In this document: in pieces, positions 61,331 through 64,000 of the stretch
Layout: each line of letters opens with the position of its first letter
Position numbering within the stretch: the stretch's first letter is position 1
NCBI GenBank assembly: GCA_017303805.1
Contig: JAFLBQ010000004.1
Coordinates: 186,001 to 250,000, forward strand
Source: Cytophagales bacterium
GTDB lineage: Bacteria > Bacteroidota > Bacteroidia > Cytophagales > Cyclobacteriaceae
Direction: 5' to 3'
Length of the DNA stretch: 64,000 nt
The notes under the pieces: generated by a model
Told to the model about the DNA's origin: nothing
The model's input: the letters and a program-made list of their open reading frames with translations, nothing else
Database searches by the model: none
Translations under genes and position numbers: made by a program

Positions 61331-61405
61331 TGGTAGTCCCGGCAGGAATCGAACCTGCATCTTCAGAATCGGAATCTGAAATACTATCCATTGTACTACG
61401 GAACC
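61331..61405 (-). tRNA. tRNA-Arg(CCG)
   Basis: 75 bases on the minus strand. Acceptor stem GGTTCCG (61405-61399) pairs with CGGGACT with two G-U; D stem GTAC/GTAT; anticodon stem TCAGA/TCTGA with loop TTCCGAT, anticodon CCG, reading CGG; T arm GCAGG-TTCGATT-CCTGC; discriminator A and encoded CCA (61333-61331). A recombinase remnant abuts the 3' end. Confidence 0.95.
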
Positions 61406-61621
61406 ATTCAAAAAACAATGCACAGCCGGCTGTAAAGAACTTTGCTGCTTGCGTTAAGCAGCGCAAAGGTAATGGAAAGTAAACTACCTCAAAACATGTA
61501 GTACACCTTTACATAACCTTCACTCTCAGCACATAAGAAAAAAATTTGCCTCCACCTTTGCGAAATCGATTGGTTGCATCTATATTTGCAACCGAACGGT
61601 TTCTTAAATTACTATACTAAA

Positions 61622-61942
61622 ATGAGACGCGATATTTTTCAAGCAATTGCAGACCCCAGCCGCAGGGCCATCATTGCCCTGATTGCGCTGCAGGCAATGA
61701 CGCCCAACGCCCTGGCCGCGCATTTTGATACCACCCGCCAGGCGGTTTCAAAACACCTGCGCATTCTTACCGAATGCGAACTGATAAAACCAGAACAACG
61801 CGGCCGCGAAATCTACTATCAATTAGAAATCAACAAAATGAAAGAGATAGATAAATGGCTGGAGCAATTCCGCAAAATCTGGGAAAAACGCTTCGACCAA
61901 CTGGATACTTTATTGACCACTTTAAAAAAACCAAAAAAATGA
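61622..61942 (+). CDS. ArsR family regulator
   Basis: About 106 residues from the ATG at 61622; the longer start has an unlikely 16-residue extension. The winged helix is [48 protein letters not shown], the ArsR signature without metal-binding Cys pairs, so the effector is not a metal. The tail is charged. Its stop overlaps the AHSA1 start (ATGA). ArsR-AHSA1 pairs are common in Bacteroidota, and the SRPBCC partner probably binds the effector. Confidence 0.9.
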   Translation: MRRDIFQAIADPSRRAIIALIALQAMTPNALAAHFDTTRQAVSKHLRILTECELIKPEQRGREIYYQLEINKMKEIDKWLEQFRKIWEKRFDQLDTLLTTLKKPKK

Positions 61943-62442
61943 ACCCAAACCTGCTATTTGATTTTACCGTAAACAAAGAGACCAACACCATTTATGTAAA
62001 GCGCGAGTTTGCCGCCACGCCTGGCCTGGTGTGGAAAGCCTGGACTACCGCAGAATTGCTGGACCAATGGTGGGCACCACTCCCCTATCAAAACAAAACC
62101 AAAACACTCGACTTCCGTGCCGGTGGGCGCTGGCATTATTCAATGATTAGTCCCGAAAACCAGGTACACTGGTGTTGCTTCGACTATGAGAAGATTGAAA
62201 CCGAAAAAAGCTACTCGGGCCTTGATGCTTTTTGCGATGAAGCCGGAACCCTCAACCCCGATTTCGCGCGCATGCATTGGCATACGGCCTTTAGCACCAG
62301 CTCGCATGGAACGGTAGTAACCATTACCATTACCGTGGACACCCTGGAAACGCTCGAAAAAATAATTGAAATGGGCTTCAAAGAAGGATTTACTATGGGC
62401 TTAAATCAACTCGAAAATTTGCTTACCACTTTAAAAAAATAA
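61939..62442 (+). CDS. SRPBCC / AHSA1-domain protein
   Basis: A 167-residue protein starting at 61939 ([14 protein letters not shown]). The helix-grip fold has [37 protein letters not shown] and the C-terminal helix [19 protein letters not shown], typical of AHSA1/CalC-like proteins. It is unlike the membrane-anchored SRPBCC protein at 59914. It is translationally coupled to the ArsR gene and followed 5 bases later by the DUF1801 gene. Confidence 0.92.
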   Translation: MNPNLLFDFTVNKETNTIYVKREFAATPGLVWKAWTTAELLDQWWAPLPYQNKTKTLDFRAGGRWHYSMISPENQVHWCCFDYEKIETEKSYSGLDAFCDEAGTLNPDFARMHWHTAFSTSSHGTVVTITITVDTLETLEKIIEMGFKEGFTMGLNQLENLLTTLKK

Positions 62443-62446
62443 ACGA

Positions 62447-62851
62447 ATGACCATCAAGATTGCCCAGCCCATAATAGAATACAATGCCGCGCAGCATTTG
62501 GAAGACAAGGTAATTTGCGAAACCCTGGCGAACGAAATTACCAAAAACCTGCCCGAGGCTGAAAATAAAATCTGGCACCGCCACCCGGTTTGGTTCTTAG
62601 ATGGAAACCCCATAGCTGGTTACCATAAGCTAAAGGCCGGAGTGCGCCTTATGTTTTGGAGTGGGGCCGATTTTGATGAAGATGCATTAAGCGAACGCGG
62701 TAAAAAATTTAAAGATGCTTCTATTACCTACACTTCCGCTCAGGAAATCAGCCTGAAAGATTTAAAGCGCTGGCTTACAAAAGCAAGAGAGATACAGTGG
62801 GATTACAAAAACATTGTAAAGCGAAAAGGAAAGCTGGTTCGGTTAAAATAA
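62447..62851 (+). CDS. DUF1801 domain protein
   Basis: A 134-residue protein matching DUF1801/YdhG-like proteins: HRHPVWFLDGNPIAGYHKLKAGVRLMFWSGADFDE in the middle and ISLKDLKRWLTKAREIQWDY at the end. The family has a TATA-box-like/SRPBCC-like small fold of unknown function and often lies next to ArsR or AHSA1 genes, as here. It is third in the operon, and is followed by a bidirectional terminator. Confidence 0.88.
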   Translation: MTIKIAQPIIEYNAAQHLEDKVICETLANEITKNLPEAENKIWHRHPVWFLDGNPIAGYHKLKAGVRLMFWSGADFDEDALSERGKKFKDASITYTSAQEISLKDLKRWLTKAREIQWDYKNIVKRKGKLVRLK

Positions 62852-62874
62852 AAAATTACCTGATGCGTAAAACA

Positions 62875-62905
62875 AAGCCCCAGCGCATAAGTGTGCCGGG
62901 GCTTT
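62875..62905. terminator. Bidirectional terminator (DUF1801 operon and ssrA)
   Basis: AAAGCCCCAGC (62875-62885) pairs with GCCGGGGCTTT (62895-62905), 11 positions with one mismatch. It is flanked by T-rich runs on the plus side and by GTTTTACGC on the minus side. It lies between the end of the DUF1801 gene and the 3' end of tmRNA, so it serves both. Confidence 0.88.
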
Positions 62906-62915
62906 TAAATTTAAG

Positions 62916-63308
62916 TGGAGCTGCAGGGAATCGAACCCTGGTCCAGAGAAGATGAACGTGTACGTTCTACATGCTTAGTTGCACTTTGATTGTCAGGAAG
63001 AGCAAGGCAGGCAACGGCCAAACACTTCCGTAGTTACTGTTGTCTTAATGGGGTTACGTAACCATAACCGCATCCAGTTTGTGCTATCGACACCGCTAAT
63101 CCGGCACCGCAAAACAGAGCACCGGGCGATGATGGCCTCCACCGATCTTATCAGCGGATAAGCAAATCTAACCTTGGGTCAGATTAAGCAGCCATGGCGT
63201 AGTTATTCTCGCCACTTAAATTGGTAGGACTATCTTTCAAGGCTCTCATCCCACGAGCCTGCATGCTGGCATACACCCCCACACATCCTGTCAAAACCGG
63301 TCAGCCCC
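62916..63308 (-). ncRNA. ssrA: Transfer-messenger RNA
   Basis: Minus-strand tmRNA, about 393 bases. The 5' GGGGCTG (63308-63302) pairs with the 3' CAGCTCC; the T arm reads CAGGG-TTCGATT-CCCTG; the discriminator A is 62916 and CCA is not encoded. The tag reads GENNYAMAA (resume GGC at about 63212, stop TAA), giving AGENNYAMAA with the charged Ala. It rescues stalled ribosomes and marks proteins for proteolysis. A GC-rich dispersed element lies just upstream. Confidence 0.95.
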
Positions 63309-63353
63309 AGATAAATTCCGAATTCGGAATTTTAAATTTTGAATCGATTTGTT

Positions 63354-63446
63354 GGGCGGCCGAGCGGGCTATCCGCTACAAGCTCCCTCTCGCCAACGCT
63401 ATCCCGAGCGCAGCGAGGGAGGCTTTTCGCTTCTATCCCTGCCGCA
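63354..63446. repeat. GC-rich dispersed intergenic element, copy B
   Basis: Left end GGGCGGCCGAGCGGGCTATC plus CGCTACAAG and right end CTTTTCGCTTC plus TATCCCTGCCGCA match copy A at 6470-6553. The middle holds a hairpin of its own (CTCCCTCTCGC with GCGAGGGAG). It sits between tmRNA and the last gene. Confidence 0.75.
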
Positions 63447-63547
63447 AATTCTGTTTCAAAGAACAATTGGGTTACAAATGTAATCCAAAAATAGTTCTTA
63501 CCGAGCGCTGATTTTGATACCTTTAAGCAACCTAACCGCCAAGCTAA

Positions 63548-64000
63548 ATGAAAAAATTATTCATACTCCCGGCCTTACTCGTGCTTATTCAATGCAGCCC
63601 TACCCCGGTACAGCAAGACCTCATTAACTATATAAATGTCGAAATGCCAAAAGTGGCTACGTTGGAGAGCGAGGCTTTAGAAGCCTACGAAAGTATTAGT
63701 GGTGCCAACTACCAAAACGACTCGACTATGTACTACACCATTACCGAAACGGTGTTGCCGAAATACGAAGAGTTTTACGCCCTCTTAAAAGATATAAAGC
63801 CGGCCACAGAAGATGTAAACCAACTACACGCCAAATACCTGCAGGCTGCGGAAGACCAACTGCAGGCATTTAAGCTAATATTGGATGCTATTGAAAAACA
63901 AGACCCTCAAATAATTATTGCGGCCAATAAAGATCTTGCCGAAGGCCGCGCCTTGCTAACCACGTGGCGTGCTAGCCTCGACTCGGCCTGCGCAAAACAC
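63548..64000 (+). CDS. Lipoprotein of unknown function (cut by window end)
   Basis: The ATG at 63548 opens a frame with no stop up to 64000 (151 codons). The N-terminus is a lipoprotein signal with lipobox LIQC (Cys16). The rest is acidic and helical (QLHAKYLQAAEDQLQAFKLIL, ALEAYESISG) with possible coiled coils. No family is recognised; the C-terminus lies outside the window. Confidence 0.75.
   Translation, partial: MKKLFILPALLVLIQCSPTPVQQDLINYINVEMPKVATLESEALEAYESISGANYQNDSTMYYTITETVLPKYEEFYALLKDIKPATEDVNQLHAKYLQAAEDQLQAFKLILDAIEKQDPQIIIAANKDLAEGRALLTTWRASLDSACAKH

Noticed and set aside
61331-61482. C-terminal 50 residues of the recombinase frame (VPAGIEPAS...)
   Set aside because: They are the antisense translation of tRNA-Arg, a known false-protein pattern.
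1-64000. CRISPR arrays, rRNA, complete insertion sequences, prophage
   Set aside because: No regularly spaced repeats, rRNA segments, intact transposase genes or phage structural genes were seen.

Overview
The window reads as a chromosome segment of a Bacteroidota bacterium, most likely order Cytophagales. The evidence is a SusC/SusD pair, a type IX secretion C-terminal sorting domain, LytTR/LytS and one-gene hybrid-kinase signalling, a Bacteroidota-type short arginine decarboxylase, TAnnTTTG-like promoter elements with few Shine-Dalgarno sites, and a tmRNA whose tag reads GENNYAMAA. Both ends cut through unfinished context: a lipoprotein gene runs off the right end.

Layout. 0-12 kb: envelope and housekeeping genes (LiaF-like protein, DinB, two tandem glutathione peroxidases, an operon of deoxyhypusine-synthase-like protein, argS and an acetyltransferase, an M13 peptidase, a serine hydrolase). 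11.9-14.6 kb: divergent arginase and arginine decarboxylase genes around a structured intergenic region. 14.7-31.4 kb: mixed metabolism and signalling, including dolichol-phosphate-mannose-synthase-like glycosyltransferase, a MarR/GNAT pair behind a perfect palindrome, a hybrid histidine kinase convergent with an NtrC-type sigma-54 activator, an FtsX permease, a NamZ-type muramidase, nth, fmt, folA and an SDR. 31.5-36.1 kb: a lone GH32 lipoprotein and a TPR-CHAT protein.

36.2-58.1 kb is the most interesting part: a polysaccharide utilization locus whose enzymes point to an alpha-linked N-acetylgalactosamine / galactosamine glycan. One arm (36.2-40.7 kb) encodes AgaS-like isomerase/deaminase, PfkB kinase, class II tagatose-bisphosphate-type aldolase and a NodB-like deacetylase. 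A DeoR/AgaR-type repressor is divergent from it. The other arm (41.6-52.3 kb) encodes a PKD surface glycan-binding lipoprotein, a GH109 enzyme, a large secreted DUF4874/DUF4832 protein with a T9SS signal, SusC, SusD and a NagX-like DUF5009 membrane protein. A second DUF4874/DUF4832 protein is divergent. The two DUF4874/DUF4832 paralogues share acidic residues at positions expected for a 4/7-type TIM-barrel glycosidase, so they may be an uncharacterised glycosidase family. A LytS/LytTR pair and a DUF5916 outer-membrane protein follow.

58.6-61.4 kb looks like a decayed island: small unknown genes, a 133-bp palindromic element, a MarR-SRPBCC pair and a C-terminal remnant of a serine recombinase ending directly at tRNA-Arg(CCG). 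An ArsR-AHSA1-DUF1801 operon, a shared bidirectional terminator and ssrA close the window.

Non-coding structure of note: two heptanucleotide-periodic hairpins right behind stop codons (66-119, 5321-5381), two copies of a GC-rich dispersed element (6470-6553, 63354-63446), and three terminators whose U-tract nearly touches the next start codon.
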